This document shows, piece after piece, positions 25,670 to 34,917 of a stretch of DNA of 64,000 nt (its first letter is position 1; each line of letters opens with the position of its first letter). The DNA comes from Dyella sp. BiH032. Lineage in GTDB: Bacteria; Pseudomonadota; Gammaproteobacteria; Xanthomonadales; Rhodanobacteraceae. The notes under the pieces were generated by a model. The model was not told the DNA's origin and made no database searches. It saw only the letters and a list, made by a program, of their open reading frames with translations. Location: positions 3,720,001-3,784,000 of the forward strand of contig NZ_CP134867.1 in the NCBI RefSeq assembly GCF_031954525.1, in the 5' to 3' direction. The translations under genes and the position numbers were made by a program.

Positions 25670-26854
25670 ATGTCGGACGTCAGTGTTGTCATCGCGGGCG
25701 CCAAGCGCACCGCTATCGGCTCCTTCCTCGGCCAGTTCACCGGCGTGCCCACCCCCACCCTGGGCGCCACCGCCATCAAGGCCGCGCTGGAACAAGCCGG
25801 CGTCGCCCCGCAGGACGTCCAGGAAGTGCTGATGGGCTGCGTGCTGCCGGCGAACCTGGGCCAGGCCCCGGCTCGCCAGGCCGCGCTGCAGGCCGGACTG
25901 CCCACCGCGGTGGGCTGCACTACCGTCAATAAGGTGTGCGGCTCGGGCATGAAGACCATCATGCTGGGGCACGACCTGATCAAGGCCGGCTCGGCCGCCA
26001 TCGTGGTGGCCGGCGGCATGGAGTCGATGACCAATGCGCCGCACATGGTCAACGCCCGCACCGGCATCCGCTACGGCGACGGCCAACTGGTCGACCACAT
26101 GGCGTGGGACGGGCTGACCAACCCCTACGACGGCAAGGCCATGGGCGTGTTCGGCGAGCTGTGCGCGGACAAGTACCACTTCACCCGCGAGGAGCAGGAC
26201 GCCTTCGCCATCGAGTCCGTCAAGCGCGCCCAGGCCGCCCAGCAGAACGGCGCCTTCGCCGGCGAGATCGTCCCGGTGACCGTGGCCGGCCGCAAGGGCG
26301 AGGTCAAGGTGGATACCGACGAACAGCCGAGTCGCTCGGACATTAATAAGGTGCCAACTCTGAAGCCCGCCTTCCGCAAGGAGAACGGCACCATCACCGC
26401 CGCCAGCTCGTCCAGCATCTCCGACGGCGCAGCCGCCGTGGTGCTGCTCTCGGCCGACGACGCCAAGGCCCGCGGCATCAAGCCGCTGGCCCGCATCGTG
26501 GCCCATGCCACCCAGTCGCAGGAACCGGAGTGGTTCACCACCGCCCCGATCGGCGCCCTCAAGAAGGTGCTGGAGAAGGCCGGCTGGAAGGTCGAGGACG
26601 TGGACCTGTTCGAGATCAACGAGGCCTTCGCCGTGGTGGCCATGGCCCCGATGCGCGAGCTGGGCATCCCGCACGAGAAGCTCAACGTCAATGGCGGCGC
26701 CTGCGCCCTGGGCCACCCCATCGGTGCCAGCGGCACCCGCCTGGTGGTGACCTTGCTCAATGCGCTGAAGACCCGCGGCCTCAAGCGCGGCATCGCCTCC
26801 CTGTGCATCGGCGGCGGCGAAGCCACCGCGATCGCGGTGGAATGCCTGGACTGA
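25670..26854 (+). CDS. acetyl-CoA C-acetyltransferase (thiolase)
   Basis: A 394-residue thiolase that condenses or cleaves acetoacetyl-CoA. The active-site residues are in place: Cys90 in NKVCGSGMK, His349 in GGACALGHPIGASG and Cys379 in LCIGGGEA. Length fits the biosynthetic/acetoacetyl-CoA type (about 393). In this setting it probably completes leucine degradation by splitting acetoacetyl-CoA made after the HMG-CoA lyase step, though it could also serve polyhydroxybutyrate metabolism; a 3-hydroxybutyrate oligomer hydrolase lies at 59.3-61.1 kb. It is divergent from the autotransporter gene, with 274 bases between them. The intergenic 26855-26999 contains no gene. Confidence 0.93.
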   Translation: MSDVSVVIAGAKRTAIGSFLGQFTGVPTPTLGATAIKAALEQAGVAPQDVQEVLMGCVLPANLGQAPARQAALQAGLPTAVGCTTVNKVCGSGMKTIMLGHDLIKAGSAAIVVAGGMESMTNAPHMVNARTGIRYGDGQLVDHMAWDGLTNPYDGKAMGVFGELCADKYHFTREEQDAFAIESVKRAQAAQQNGAFAGEIVPVTVAGRKGEVKVDTDEQPSRSDINKVPTLKPAFRKENGTITAASSSSISDGAAAVVLLSADDAKARGIKPLARIVAHATQSQEPEWFTTAPIGALKKVLEKAGWKVEDVDLFEINEAFAVVAMAPMRELGIPHEKLNVNGGACALGHPIGASGTRLVVTLLNALKTRGLKRGIASLCIGGGEATAIAVECLD

Positions 26855-26999
26855 TTCGGCCTCCCCGGCCGGTCGCCCCAGCCCCATGAAAGGGGGATAA
26901 CCGGCGTTGGGCGTGTTAAATAAAGATGTGGCGCAAAATCCGCGAAAGCGCTATTAATACGCCCGCCAAACGGCATTCCACGGCAAAGGAGATTCAACA

Positions 27000-27365
27000 A
27001 TGAAGTTCACGCGTACCCTACTCGCCTCCGCGCTCGTCGCGCTGCTGGCGGCTTGCAGCAACGGCGCGCAGGATTCCGCGCAGGACGCCCAGAAGTCGGC
27101 TGACCAGGCTCAGCAGTCGGCTGATCAGGCTCAGAAGGCTGCCGAGCAGGCTGCTCCGGCTGCCGCTCCGGCTTCCACCGCCGCCGCTCCGGCTGCTGCC
27201 CCGGCCTCGACCGCTGCTGCTCCGGCTGCCGCCGGCACCGCTCCGGCCGCCGCCATGGAGCAGGCTGCCGACGCCGCTTCCAAGGCCGCCGACGCCGCCA
27301 AGGACGCTGCCAGCTCCGCCAAGGACGCTGCGGACAAGGCGAAGGACGCCGCCAAGGGCCATTGA
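27000..27365 (+). CDS. Ala-rich small lipoprotein
   Basis: A 121-residue protein with a lipoprotein signal peptide ending in LLAAC (Cys19). The mature part is almost only Ala, Asp, Lys, Gln and Pro. First comes a helical Q/A/D stretch (DQAQQSADQAQKAAEQ), then a Pro/Ala linker in which APAAAPASTAA-like units repeat, and then an Ala/Lys/Asp helix (KAADAAKDAASSAKDAADKA). The alternating pattern suggests an extended or coiled-coil envelope protein, like Lpp-type or LEA-like proteins, but no function can be stated. An AAAGGAG ribosome site at 26985-26991 and a strong terminator right after it show that it is a real, probably highly expressed gene. Confidence 0.8.
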   Translation: MKFTRTLLASALVALLAACSNGAQDSAQDAQKSADQAQQSADQAQKAAEQAAPAAAPASTAAAPAAAPASTAAAPAAAGTAPAAAMEQAADAASKAADAAKDAASSAKDAADKAKDAAKGH

Positions 27366-27388
27366 TCCCTTCGCGATGCTTCAGGAAA

Positions 27389-27417
27389 ACCGGCCGCGCA
27401 AGCGGCCGGTTTTTTTT
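27389..27417 (+). terminator. Rho-independent terminator after the Ala-rich lipoprotein
   Basis: A perfect 9-bp stem (ACCGGCCGC / GCGGCCGGT) with a GCAA tetraloop is followed by seven further T. It is 23 bases after the stop codon. Confidence 0.92.
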
Positions 27418-27517
27418 CGCCCGAAGATAATGCGCCCGCGGAAATGCGGCGGTGCGTTTCGGCCCCGGCGCGGCGGCCGTTATCATCCGGCTTTTCCCTT
27501 CGAGCGCAGCCTTCCCC

Positions 27518-29125
27518 ATGAGCGTCATCGCCTCGCAGATCGATCCCCGTTCGTCCGAGTTCCAGGCCGGCAGCGCCCACCTGCGCGGACTGGTGGACGA
27601 TCTGCACCGGCAACTGGCGCGCACCGCCGAAGGCGGCGGCGACAAGGCCCGCGAAAAGCACACGGCGCGCGGCAAGCTGCTGCCGCGCGAACGCATTCGC
27701 GCCCTGCTCGATCCGGGTTCGCCGTTCCTCGAACTCTCCCCGCTCGCGGCGCACGGCATGTACGACGATGCCGCGCCGGCCGCCGGCATCATCACCGGCA
27801 TCGGCCGCGTGCATGGCATCGAGGTGGTGGTGGTCGCCAACGATGCCACCGTCAAGGGCGGCACCTATTTCCCCATGACGGTGAAGAAGCATCTGCGCGC
27901 GCAGGAAGTGGCGCTGGAGAACCGCCTGCCCTGCGTCTACCTGGTCGATTCCGGCGGCGCGTTCCTGCCGCTGCAGGACGAGGTATTCCCCGACAAGGAG
28001 CACTTCGGCCGCATCTTCTACAACCAGGCGCGCATGTCCGGCCTGGGCATTCCGCAGATCGCCGTGGTGATGGGCTCCTGCACCGCCGGCGGCGCCTACG
28101 TGCCGGCGATGAGCGACGAGACCATCATCGTCCGCGAACAGGGCACCATCTTCCTCGGCGGCCCGCCGCTCGTGAAGGCAGCCACGGGCGAAGTGGTGGA
28201 CGCCGAGGCGCTGGGCGGCGCGGATGTCCATACGTCTATTTCGGGCGTGGCCGATCACTTTGCCGAGAACGACGCCCACGCGCTATCGATCGCACGCGAC
28301 ATCGTCGCCAGCCTCAACCGGAAGAAGGACATGCCGCTGGCCCTGCGCCAGCCCTCCGAGCCCCGCTATGCGGCCGAAGAACTTTACGGCGTCATCCCGC
28401 AAGACACCCGTCGTCCTTTCGACATCCGCGAGGTGATCGCGCGCATCGTCGACGGTTCCGAGTTCCACGAATTCAAGGCGCGTTACGGCAAGACCCTGGT
28501 GTGCGGCTTCGCGCACATCCACGGCTACCCGGTGGGCATCGTCGCCAACAACGGCATTCTGTTCTCGGAAAGCGCGCTCAAAGGCGCGCATTTCATCGAG
28601 CTGTGCAACCAGCGCAACGTACCGCTGGTGTTCCTGCAGAACATCACCGGCTTCATGGTCGGCAAGAAATATGAAAACGCCGGCATCGCCAAGGACGGCG
28701 CCAAGATGGTCACCGCGGTGGCCTGCTCGCACGTGCCGAAGTTCACCGTGGTGATCGGCGGCAGTTTCGGCGCCGGCAACTACGCTATGTGCGGCCGCGC
28801 CTACGGTGCGCGCTTCCTGTGGATGTGGCCGAACGCGCGCATCAGCGTGATGGGCGGCGAACAGGCGGCCTCGGTGCTGGCCACCGTGCGCAGTGACGGC
28901 CTCGAAGCCTCCGGCAAGAGCTGGAGCGCGGAAGACGAGGAAGCCTTCAAGGCTCCCATCCGCGACCAGTACGAGCGCCAGGGCCACCCCTACTACGCCA
29001 GCGCGCGCCTGTGGGACGATGGCATCATCGATCCGGCGGATACCCGCCGCGTGCTCGGCCTGGCTATCTCCGCCTCGCTCAACGCGCCGATCGAGCCGCA
29101 GCGGTACGGCGTTTTCCGCATGTAG
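27518..29125 (+). CDS. liuB: methylcrotonyl-CoA carboxylase, carboxyltransferase (beta) subunit
   Basis: A 535-residue carboxyltransferase that moves CO2 from carboxybiotin to 3-methylcrotonyl-CoA in leucine degradation. It shows the acyl-CoA carboxylase beta pattern: [41 protein letters not shown] and [14 protein letters not shown] in the first half, and [18 protein letters not shown] and [16 protein letters not shown] in the second. These are hallmark sequences of the methylcrotonyl-specific type, and the length is exactly that of the family. The partner biotin-carrying subunit (liuD) lies 7.8 kb downstream. The ATG at 27518 is chosen by length and by similarity of the [13 protein letters not shown]-terminus; no strong ribosome site is visible. 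Confidence 0.94.
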   Translation: MSVIASQIDPRSSEFQAGSAHLRGLVDDLHRQLARTAEGGGDKAREKHTARGKLLPRERIRALLDPGSPFLELSPLAAHGMYDDAAPAAGIITGIGRVHGIEVVVVANDATVKGGTYFPMTVKKHLRAQEVALENRLPCVYLVDSGGAFLPLQDEVFPDKEHFGRIFYNQARMSGLGIPQIAVVMGSCTAGGAYVPAMSDETIIVREQGTIFLGGPPLVKAATGEVVDAEALGGADVHTSISGVADHFAENDAHALSIARDIVASLNRKKDMPLALRQPSEPRYAAEELYGVIPQDTRRPFDIREVIARIVDGSEFHEFKARYGKTLVCGFAHIHGYPVGIVANNGILFSESALKGAHFIELCNQRNVPLVFLQNITGFMVGKKYENAGIAKDGAKMVTAVACSHVPKFTVVIGGSFGAGNYAMCGRAYGARFLWMWPNARISVMGGEQAASVLATVRSDGLEASGKSWSAEDEEAFKAPIRDQYERQGHPYYASARLWDDGIIDPADTRRVLGLAISASLNAPIEPQRYGVFRM

Positions 29126-29170
29126 CCGAATCCGAAGAAAACACAGCGATTCCGAAAGGGGGAATCAAGG

Positions 29171-30862
29171 ATGATGGTAGGTATCGACCTGGGCACGACG
29201 CATTCGCTCGTCGGTCAATACGGTGCGGACGGCCCCAGGCTGTTTCCCAACGCGCTGGGCGAGCTGCTGACGCCGTCCGTGGTGAGCGTGGACGACCAGG
29301 GCCACGTGATTGTGGGCCAGGCCGCGCGCGACCGCATGGTCAGCCATCCGAGCGACAGTGTCGCCGCGTTCAAGCGCTGGATGGGCACCCCGCGGGAAAC
29401 GAAGCTGGGGTCGCGCGCGTTTCGTCCGGAAGAGCTGTCCGCGCTGATCCTGCGCTCGCTCATCGCTGACGCGGAAGCCGCCACCGGCGAGAAGGTCACC
29501 GAGGCGGTGATCAGCGTACCGGCCTATTTCTCGGATGCGCAGCGCAAGGCCACCCGCGCCGCGGGCGAACTGGCCGGCATCCGCGTCGAGCGGCTGATCA
29601 ACGAACCCACCGCGGCCGCCCTCGCCTACGGGCTGCAGGAGCAACGCGACGGCTCGCGCTTCGCCATCTTCGATCTTGGCGGCGGCACCTTCGACGTGTC
29701 GATCCTCGAACTGTTCGACGGCGTCGTCGAGGTGCATGCGAGCGCGGGCGACAACTTCCTGGGCGGCGAAGATTTCCTCGACGTGCTCGTGGCCGCGTTC
29801 TGCGGCGACCAGGGTCTGGCGCCGGAAAAACTGCCTGCCGGCGAACTCGGCCAGCTGCGGCGGCGCCTCGAACAGCTCAAGCGCTCGCTCTCCGGCCCGG
29901 CGCAAGCGGCAGTCGAGATCACGCTCGACGGCCAGGCACGTTCCTGGAGCATCGACGAGGACCGCTTCGCCCGCTTGTGCGAGCCACTGATCCAGCGCAT
30001 GCGCGCGCCGGTCGAACGGGCCATGCGCGATGCGCGCCTGCAACCGGCGCAGCTGAGCGAGATCGTGCTGGTCGGCGGCGCCAGTCGCATGCCCCTGGTG
30101 GCGCGGCTGGTGTCGCGCATGTTCGGCCGCCTGCCGCTGCGCCACGTCAATCCCGACCAGGCCATCGCCCTGGGCGCATGCATCGCAGCGGGTCTCAAGG
30201 CGCGCGACGAGCGCCTGGAGGAAGTGATCCTTACCGATGTATGCCCGTACACGCTGGGTACCGCGGTATCGCGCCGCGATGCCAACGGCCAGATCCTCGG
30301 CGGGCTGTTCTCGCCCATCATCCACCGCAACAGCACCGTGCCGGTCAGCCGCGAAGAAACCTATTACCCGCTGTACGACAACCAGAGCGTGTTGAACCTC
30401 GACGTGTACCAGGGCGAAAGCCCGATGGTCGAGCGCAACATCAAGCTGGGCGAAATGATGGTGCCGCTGCCGCCCAACCGTGCCGCCAGCGAGAACGGCG
30501 TGCGCCTGCGCTTTACCTACGACATCAACGGCGTGTTGCAGGCCGAAGCCACGGTGCTGGCCACTGGCGAAAGGCACGAGCTGATCCTGGAACAGAACCC
30601 AGGCCTGCTCAGCCCCGAGGAGATCCGCACGCGCCTCGCCGCCCTGCAGGATATCAAGATCCATCCGCGCGACAAGCAGGAGAACATCGCACTGCTGGCC
30701 CGCGCCGAACGCCTCTACGAAGAACACCTGCAGGCCCGCGATACAGTGCAGCAGTGGATCGCGCAGTTCCGGCAATCGCTGGAGACCCAGGACGAGCATC
30801 TCATCCGCGAACACCGCGGCCACTTCAGCACCGCCCTGGACCAATTGGAGCGCCAGCTCTGA
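29171..30862 (+). CDS. hscC: HscC-type Hsp70 chaperone
   Basis: A 563-residue Hsp70 that is shorter than DnaK (about 640) and matches the HscC class (E. coli 556). The ATPase signatures are clear: VGIDLGTTHSLVG, IFDLGGGTFDVSILELFDG and IVLVGGASRMPLV. The substrate domain is normal to about residue 470, but the C-terminal lid is short and lacks the EEVD-like acidic tail. Its stop overlaps the start of a J-domain membrane protein (TGATG at 30860-30864), which is presumably its dedicated partner, as HscC works with DjlB/DjlC-type proteins in E. coli. It is placed between liuB and feoB with no functional link that I can name. Confidence 0.9.
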   Translation: MMVGIDLGTTHSLVGQYGADGPRLFPNALGELLTPSVVSVDDQGHVIVGQAARDRMVSHPSDSVAAFKRWMGTPRETKLGSRAFRPEELSALILRSLIADAEAATGEKVTEAVISVPAYFSDAQRKATRAAGELAGIRVERLINEPTAAALAYGLQEQRDGSRFAIFDLGGGTFDVSILELFDGVVEVHASAGDNFLGGEDFLDVLVAAFCGDQGLAPEKLPAGELGQLRRRLEQLKRSLSGPAQAAVEITLDGQARSWSIDEDRFARLCEPLIQRMRAPVERAMRDARLQPAQLSEIVLVGGASRMPLVARLVSRMFGRLPLRHVNPDQAIALGACIAAGLKARDERLEEVILTDVCPYTLGTAVSRRDANGQILGGLFSPIIHRNSTVPVSREETYYPLYDNQSVLNLDVYQGESPMVERNIKLGEMMVPLPPNRAASENGVRLRFTYDINGVLQAEATVLATGERHELILEQNPGLLSPEEIRTRLAALQDIKIHPRDKQENIALLARAERLYEEHLQARDTVQQWIAQFRQSLETQDEHLIREHRGHFSTALDQLERQL

Positions 30863-32337
30863 TGTGGGCCTTCGAACTGCTCGGCCTGTCTCCGGACGCC
30901 GACGAGCGCAGCATCAAGCGCGCGTACGCACAGCGCCTGCGGAGCGTGCGTCCCGACGAAGACCCCGCCGGCTTCCAGCGCCTGCGCGAGGCGTACGAAC
31001 TGGCGCTTCGTCTCTGTAGTCACCGCGCCGAAGCGGTGCCGGCCCCGTCCGGGGAACACGAGACGGAGGCGCTCGCCGAGGCGTCGGCGCAAACCGAGCC
31101 CGTCGAGAACATGCCGGCCGTCGCCCTTGTCCCGACCCGGCGGCCGCGATCCGCGCCGGCCATGGCCCGGGAGACGGACCAGCTTCCCGTTACCGCGGTG
31201 GACCTGGAACGGCTGCTGGACGAGATGCTTGCGATGGCCGGACATGCCAACACCGAGGCCTTGCTGCAATGGCTGGGCACCCGGCATGAATTATGGTCGC
31301 TGCAAGCCAAGTCCGAGCTGGGCCAGCGCATGATGGCCCGCCTCCGGCAGCGCCCCGCCCCCATGCCGGGCGAGAGCTTCGATGCCCTGCTGCGGTTCTT
31401 CGATCTGGACCACGTGCAGGCGGGTTACGACCCCTTCGCGCTGCAGCGGCTGCGCCGCCGCATGCGGCTGCAATGGGAACTGCAGCCGGAGCACATCGAG
31501 GCGCTGGCACGGCGCGCGCACGATCCCGGCTGGCCGGGCCAGGCACCGAACGTCAAGATGACGCGCCGCATGCTGCGCCAGCTGTCGCGCCCATTCCGAT
31601 GGGGACAGGCGCTGCGCGTGGCGATGCTGCCTGAGCGCCCGGGCGAGCTGGCACGTTTCGCGACGCGCCTGAGTGAGGACCATCTGGAGGAACTCCTCCC
31701 CTACATGCCTCCGGCGCAGTTACGGTTCTGGACGTTGGCGGGCGAACGCAGGTTGTCGCTGCCCCGCTCCGCGGTCCATGCCGTGCGCGTCGTGACCGGA
31801 ACCGTCGCCGCCATCGCGATCATCGCCGTGCTGTTCGGCCTGATCGCACTGAGCGGTGGCAACGCGGACAAGGCGTGGGAGGTCTTTCCCACTATTTCGG
31901 CATGGATCGGCGGTGTCGGCGGCCTGGCGCTCGCCTACCTGGGCTGGCAATGGCTCGATGACTGGCAGCGTATGCCCGACTCGTCCGGCCAGCGCTGGCC
32001 GTGGCTGCGCTGGGCCTGCATCCCGCTGATCGCCGCGCTCGGCGTGGCGCTCAAGTACCTGGGCGCCCACGTGCTCGTAGGCGATGTGGTCGTGGTCCTC
32101 GCCATCGTGCTGGGGGTCCGCCGTTACCGCGAACGCAGCGGCGCCGGGCCGCTGCCGGTGCGCATGCATCCGATCGGCTGGATTGTCCTCATCAATGTGC
32201 TGCGTGCCCTGTTCACCAGCGAAGGAATATCCAACCTGCCGCTGGTGGAACTCGGCGCCTGCATTGCATTGGGCTTCTGGCTGGCCGACGCGTGGAAGGA
32301 GCGTGGGCGCCGCCGCCCGAGCCGGACTGCCGCCTGA
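30862..32337 (+). CDS. membrane J-domain-like protein, partner of HscC
   Basis: A 491-residue protein. The first 60 residues form a J-domain-like fold (FELLGLSPDADERSIKRAYA, then FQRLREAYELALRL), but the invariant HPD tripeptide is read as RPD in SVRPDEDP. A long soluble helical middle part follows. About five transmembrane helices lie from residue 310 onward, starting with VVTGTVAAIAIIAVLFGLIAL. E. coli DjlB/DjlC, encoded beside hscC, share this layout. It should recruit HscC to the inner membrane. Start codon and coupling: its ATG shares bases with the hscC stop. Confidence 0.83.
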   Translation: MWAFELLGLSPDADERSIKRAYAQRLRSVRPDEDPAGFQRLREAYELALRLCSHRAEAVPAPSGEHETEALAEASAQTEPVENMPAVALVPTRRPRSAPAMARETDQLPVTAVDLERLLDEMLAMAGHANTEALLQWLGTRHELWSLQAKSELGQRMMARLRQRPAPMPGESFDALLRFFDLDHVQAGYDPFALQRLRRRMRLQWELQPEHIEALARRAHDPGWPGQAPNVKMTRRMLRQLSRPFRWGQALRVAMLPERPGELARFATRLSEDHLEELLPYMPPAQLRFWTLAGERRLSLPRSAVHAVRVVTGTVAAIAIIAVLFGLIALSGGNADKAWEVFPTISAWIGGVGGLALAYLGWQWLDDWQRMPDSSGQRWPWLRWACIPLIAALGVALKYLGAHVLVGDVVVVLAIVLGVRRYRERSGAGPLPVRMHPIGWIVLINVLRALFTSEGISNLPLVELGACIALGFWLADAWKERGRRRPSRTAA

Positions 32338-32346
32338 AACGCCCGC

Positions 32347-32658
32347 TCAGGGCGCGGGACGGTTGCGCGGCCGGAATTCCAGCGGCTGGACATCCGGCCG
32401 AGCGGACGACGGCGGCTTCGGTCCACAGCTGCCACAGGTGCCGCAACCATCGCCGCAGTTGCCGGTGGCCTGCGCCGGCTGCAGCCAGCGGCCCAGCGCA
32501 CGCAGCCAGGAGGCACGCCAAGGCTTGTTGAGCGAGGCCGATGCGGCCGCCAGCCAGCGCGTGCTCATGCCCGGCAGCAGCTTGCGGAACGCGTACCCCG
32601 CGCTGAACAGCACCAGCGCGCCGATAACCAGGCCCTGCACCAGGTGGAACGTACTCAT
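32347..32658 (-). CDS. small Cys-rich membrane protein of the feo operon
   Basis: A 103-residue protein with one N-terminal transmembrane helix (LVQGLVIGALVLFSAGYAF). A Cys cluster follows in GNCGDGCGTCGSCG, which could bind iron or an Fe-S cluster. Small Cys-rich proteins of this kind (FeoB-associated Cys-rich or FeoC-like) often accompany feoB, but their task is not settled. Its ATG at 32658 overlaps the feoB stop by four bases, so it is the third gene of the feoA-feoB operon. An open frame running further upstream lies inside feoB and is not used. Confidence 0.78.
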   Translation of the reverse strand: MSTFHLVQGLVIGALVLFSAGYAFRKLLPGMSTRWLAAASASLNKPWRASWLRALGRWLQPAQATGNCGDGCGTCGSCGPKPPSSARPDVQPLEFRPRNRPAP

Positions 32659-34505
32659 GTCAGCGCCCTCGCCACCTGGTAGGTGATCAGCGACGCAAGG
32701 TACGCGAGGCCGAACAGATAACCGGCCGTGATCGCCACATTGCGCCAGGAATTGGTCTCGCGGCGGATCACCGCCAGCGTCGACATGCACTGCGGCGCGA
32801 ACACGTACCACGCCAGCAGCGACAGCGCCGTCGCCAGCGACCACTGCTGCGCGATCACCGGGCCGAGCTGGCTGGCCACGGCGTCGTCGCCACCGGACAT
32901 CGCGTACACCGTGCCCAATGCCGACACCGCCACTTCGCGCGCGGCCAGGCCGGGGATCAGCGCGATGCAGATCTGCCAGTTGAAACCCACCGGCGCGAAC
33001 ACGTAATGCAGTGCACGGCCCAGGCGCCCGGCCAGGCTGTAGTCGATGGCCGGCTGCGTCGCGCCTTCCGGCGGCGCCGGGAAGCTGGACAGGAACCACA
33101 GCAACACAGTCAGCGCCAGGATGATTCCGCCGACGCGCTTCAGGAAGACCAGCGCGCGCTCCCACAGCCCGAGCGCGACGTCGCGCGGATTGGGCAGGCG
33201 ATACGACGGCAGTTCCATCAGCAGCGCGTGCTCGCTCTTGTCCTTGCGGAAACGCTTGATCACAAAAGCCACGGTCAGCGCGCTGACGATGCCGGCGACG
33301 TACAGCGTGAACAGGACCACACCCTGCAGATTGAAAATGCCGCCCACCGTACGTTGCGGGATGAACGCGGCGATCAGCAGCGTATACACGGGCAGGCGCG
33401 CCGAGCAGGTCATCAGTGGCGCCACCAGGATAGTGGTCAGGCGGTCGCGCGGATCGGTGATGCTGCGCGTCGCCATGATGCCGGGAATGGCACAGGCGAA
33501 GCTCGACAGCAGCGGAATGAAGGCGCGCCCGGTCAGGCCCGCCTTGAACATCAGCTTATCCAGCAGGAAGGCCGCGCGCGGCAGGTAGCCGGATTCCTCC
33601 AGCACCAGGATGAAAAGGAACAGGATCAGGATCTGCGGCAGGAACACCAGCACCGCGCCCAGCCCCGCGAAGATGCCTTCGTTGAGCAGGCTGTGCAGCG
33701 CGCTGTCCGGCGGCAGGAAACCGGTCACCCACGCGCCGAGCGAGGCCACGCCCACTTCGATCGCGTCCATGATCGGCTGTGCCCAGGAAAACACCGCCTG
33801 GAAGATCAGGAACATCAGCACCGCCAGGATGGCGAGGCCGAACACCGGATGCAGCGCCCAGCGATCGATCGCGTCATCGATGGCGTCGGTGCTGCGCGGC
33901 ATCACCACCGTGGCGGCGAGCAGCTCGCGCACCTGCGCGTGCAGGTCGGCGCGGCTGGCGGGGTCGTCCGGCAGCGCCGGCGGAGCGGACGGCACCTCGC
34001 CATCCACGCGCTCGATCAGCGCCTTCGCGCCGCCGCGCTTCACCGCGACCGTCTCGACCACCGGAATGCCCAGGCGGCGCTGCAGCTCGGCGATGTCGAT
34101 CCGGATGCCGCGGCGGCGCGCGGTATCCATCATGTTAAGCGCCAGCACCACCGGACGGCCCAGGCGCTTCACTTCCAGCACGAAGCGCAGGTGCAGGCGC
34201 AGGTTGGTGGCGTCGGCCACGCATACGATCAGGTCGGGCGCCGGTTCGCCGGGATAGACGCCCTCGCACACATCGCGGGTGATCTGCTCGTCCGGGCTGG
34301 TGGCATCGAAGCTGTAGGTGCCGGGCAAGTCCAGCAGGTGCAGCACGCGCCCGCTCGGCGCAGTGAAGCGGCCTTCCTTGCGCTCGACAGTGACGCCGGC
34401 ATAGTTGGCGACCTTCTGGCGGCCGCCGGTGAGCTGGTTGAACAGCGCCGTCTTGCCGCAGTTGGGGTTGCCGACCAGGGCGATGCGCAGGGTGCTGGCG
34501 CTCAT
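32655..34505 (-). CDS. feoB: ferrous iron transporter FeoB
   Basis: A 616-residue inner-membrane Fe(II) transporter with a cytosolic N-terminal G-protein domain. G1 is GNPNCGKTALFNQLTG, G2 lies in NYAGVTVERKEG, G3 is LDLPGTYSF, and G4 is seen as LNMMDTARR. The membrane part has the two gate motifs, for example FACAIPGIMATRSI and APLMTCSARLPVYTLLI with its conserved Cys. It is shorter than E. coli FeoB (773), as is common for this clade. It is translated from a start overlapping the feoA end (34502-34505). It probably imports Fe(II) when oxygen is low and is under Fur control through the site at 34775. Confidence 0.94.
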   Translation of the reverse strand: MSASTLRIALVGNPNCGKTALFNQLTGGRQKVANYAGVTVERKEGRFTAPSGRVLHLLDLPGTYSFDATSPDEQITRDVCEGVYPGEPAPDLIVCVADATNLRLHLRFVLEVKRLGRPVVLALNMMDTARRRGIRIDIAELQRRLGIPVVETVAVKRGGAKALIERVDGEVPSAPPALPDDPASRADLHAQVRELLAATVVMPRSTDAIDDAIDRWALHPVFGLAILAVLMFLIFQAVFSWAQPIMDAIEVGVASLGAWVTGFLPPDSALHSLLNEGIFAGLGAVLVFLPQILILFLFILVLEESGYLPRAAFLLDKLMFKAGLTGRAFIPLLSSFACAIPGIMATRSITDPRDRLTTILVAPLMTCSARLPVYTLLIAAFIPQRTVGGIFNLQGVVLFTLYVAGIVSALTVAFVIKRFRKDKSEHALLMELPSYRLPNPRDVALGLWERALVFLKRVGGIILALTVLLWFLSSFPAPPEGATQPAIDYSLAGRLGRALHYVFAPVGFNWQICIALIPGLAAREVAVSALGTVYAMSGGDDAVASQLGPVIAQQWSLATALSLLAWYVFAPQCMSTLAVIRRETNSWRNVAITAGYLFGLAYLASLITYQVARALT

Positions 34506-34771
34506 GCCCGCTCTCCTTTGGCCTGCTCTCCGCTCCGCACGGTGATGCGCGCTGCCTCGGTGCGGCGCAGCGCGAAGCGTGTGGAACCGATCTGGATCAG
34601 CAAGGGATCCGCGCCCAGCGGTCCACGCGCCACGACGCGGACGGGCTCGCCTTCGACAAAGCCCAGGTCGCGCAGGCGCTGCGCGATCAGATCATCGGCA
34701 TGAGCATCGTCCACTCGGTCCACCACGGCAGGCGCCCCATTGGGCAGGTCGGACAGTCGCACGGCCACCAC
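34502..34771 (-). CDS. feoA: FeoA, cytosolic partner of FeoB
   Basis: A protein of at most 89 residues with the SH3-like FeoA fold: LSDLPNGAPAVVDRV, LRDLGFVEGEPVRVVARGP, and the end IGSTRFALRRTEAARI. FeoA supports FeoB-dependent iron uptake. The start is ambiguous. Two adjacent GTG codons at 34771 and 34768 lie right beside the Fur box, while a third GTG at 34762 would give the typical MRLSDLP N-terminus with a GAGTGG sequence a few bases ahead. I list the longest frame, but 34762 may be the true start. Operon order is feoA, feoB, Cys-rich protein. Confidence 0.88.
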   Translation of the reverse strand: MVAVRLSDLPNGAPAVVDRVDDAHADDLIAQRLRDLGFVEGEPVRVVARGPLGADPLLIQIGSTRFALRRTEAARITVRSGEQAKGERA

Positions 34772-34774
34772 TCA

Positions 34775-34793
34775 AATAAGAATGGTTCGCATT
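34775..34793 (-). promoter_or_regulatory. Fur box upstream of feoA
   Basis: On the minus strand the 19 bases read AATGCGAACCATTCTTATT, two changes away from the AATGCGAATCATTCTCATT form often seen as a Fur site in proteobacteria. It lies immediately before the feoA start region, where Fur-Fe(II) would block transcription or initiation in iron-replete cells. Confidence 0.72.
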
Positions 34794-34917
34794 GTACAGT
34801 GATCCGCCGGTCACGGGGGAATGCCATCGTGGCGCGTTGCCGCGGCTTTCGCCGCCGCAAGCTCTTGCTCCCGGCCGCCTTCCCTTACCCTAGGCGCTTT
34901 GCCGCCCCGGAACCCGC

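Noticed and set aside
27150..27260. Apparent short tandem DNA repeats that could suggest a CRISPR or VNTR
   Set aside because: They are codon-level repeats for APAAAPASTAA-like peptide units inside the lipoprotein gene, with no spacers. No CRISPR array was seen anywhere in the window.
32659..33165. Upstream extension of the Cys-rich feo protein into feoB
   Set aside because: It lies inside feoB in another frame; the ATG at 32658 with a four-base overlap gives a proper transmembrane start.
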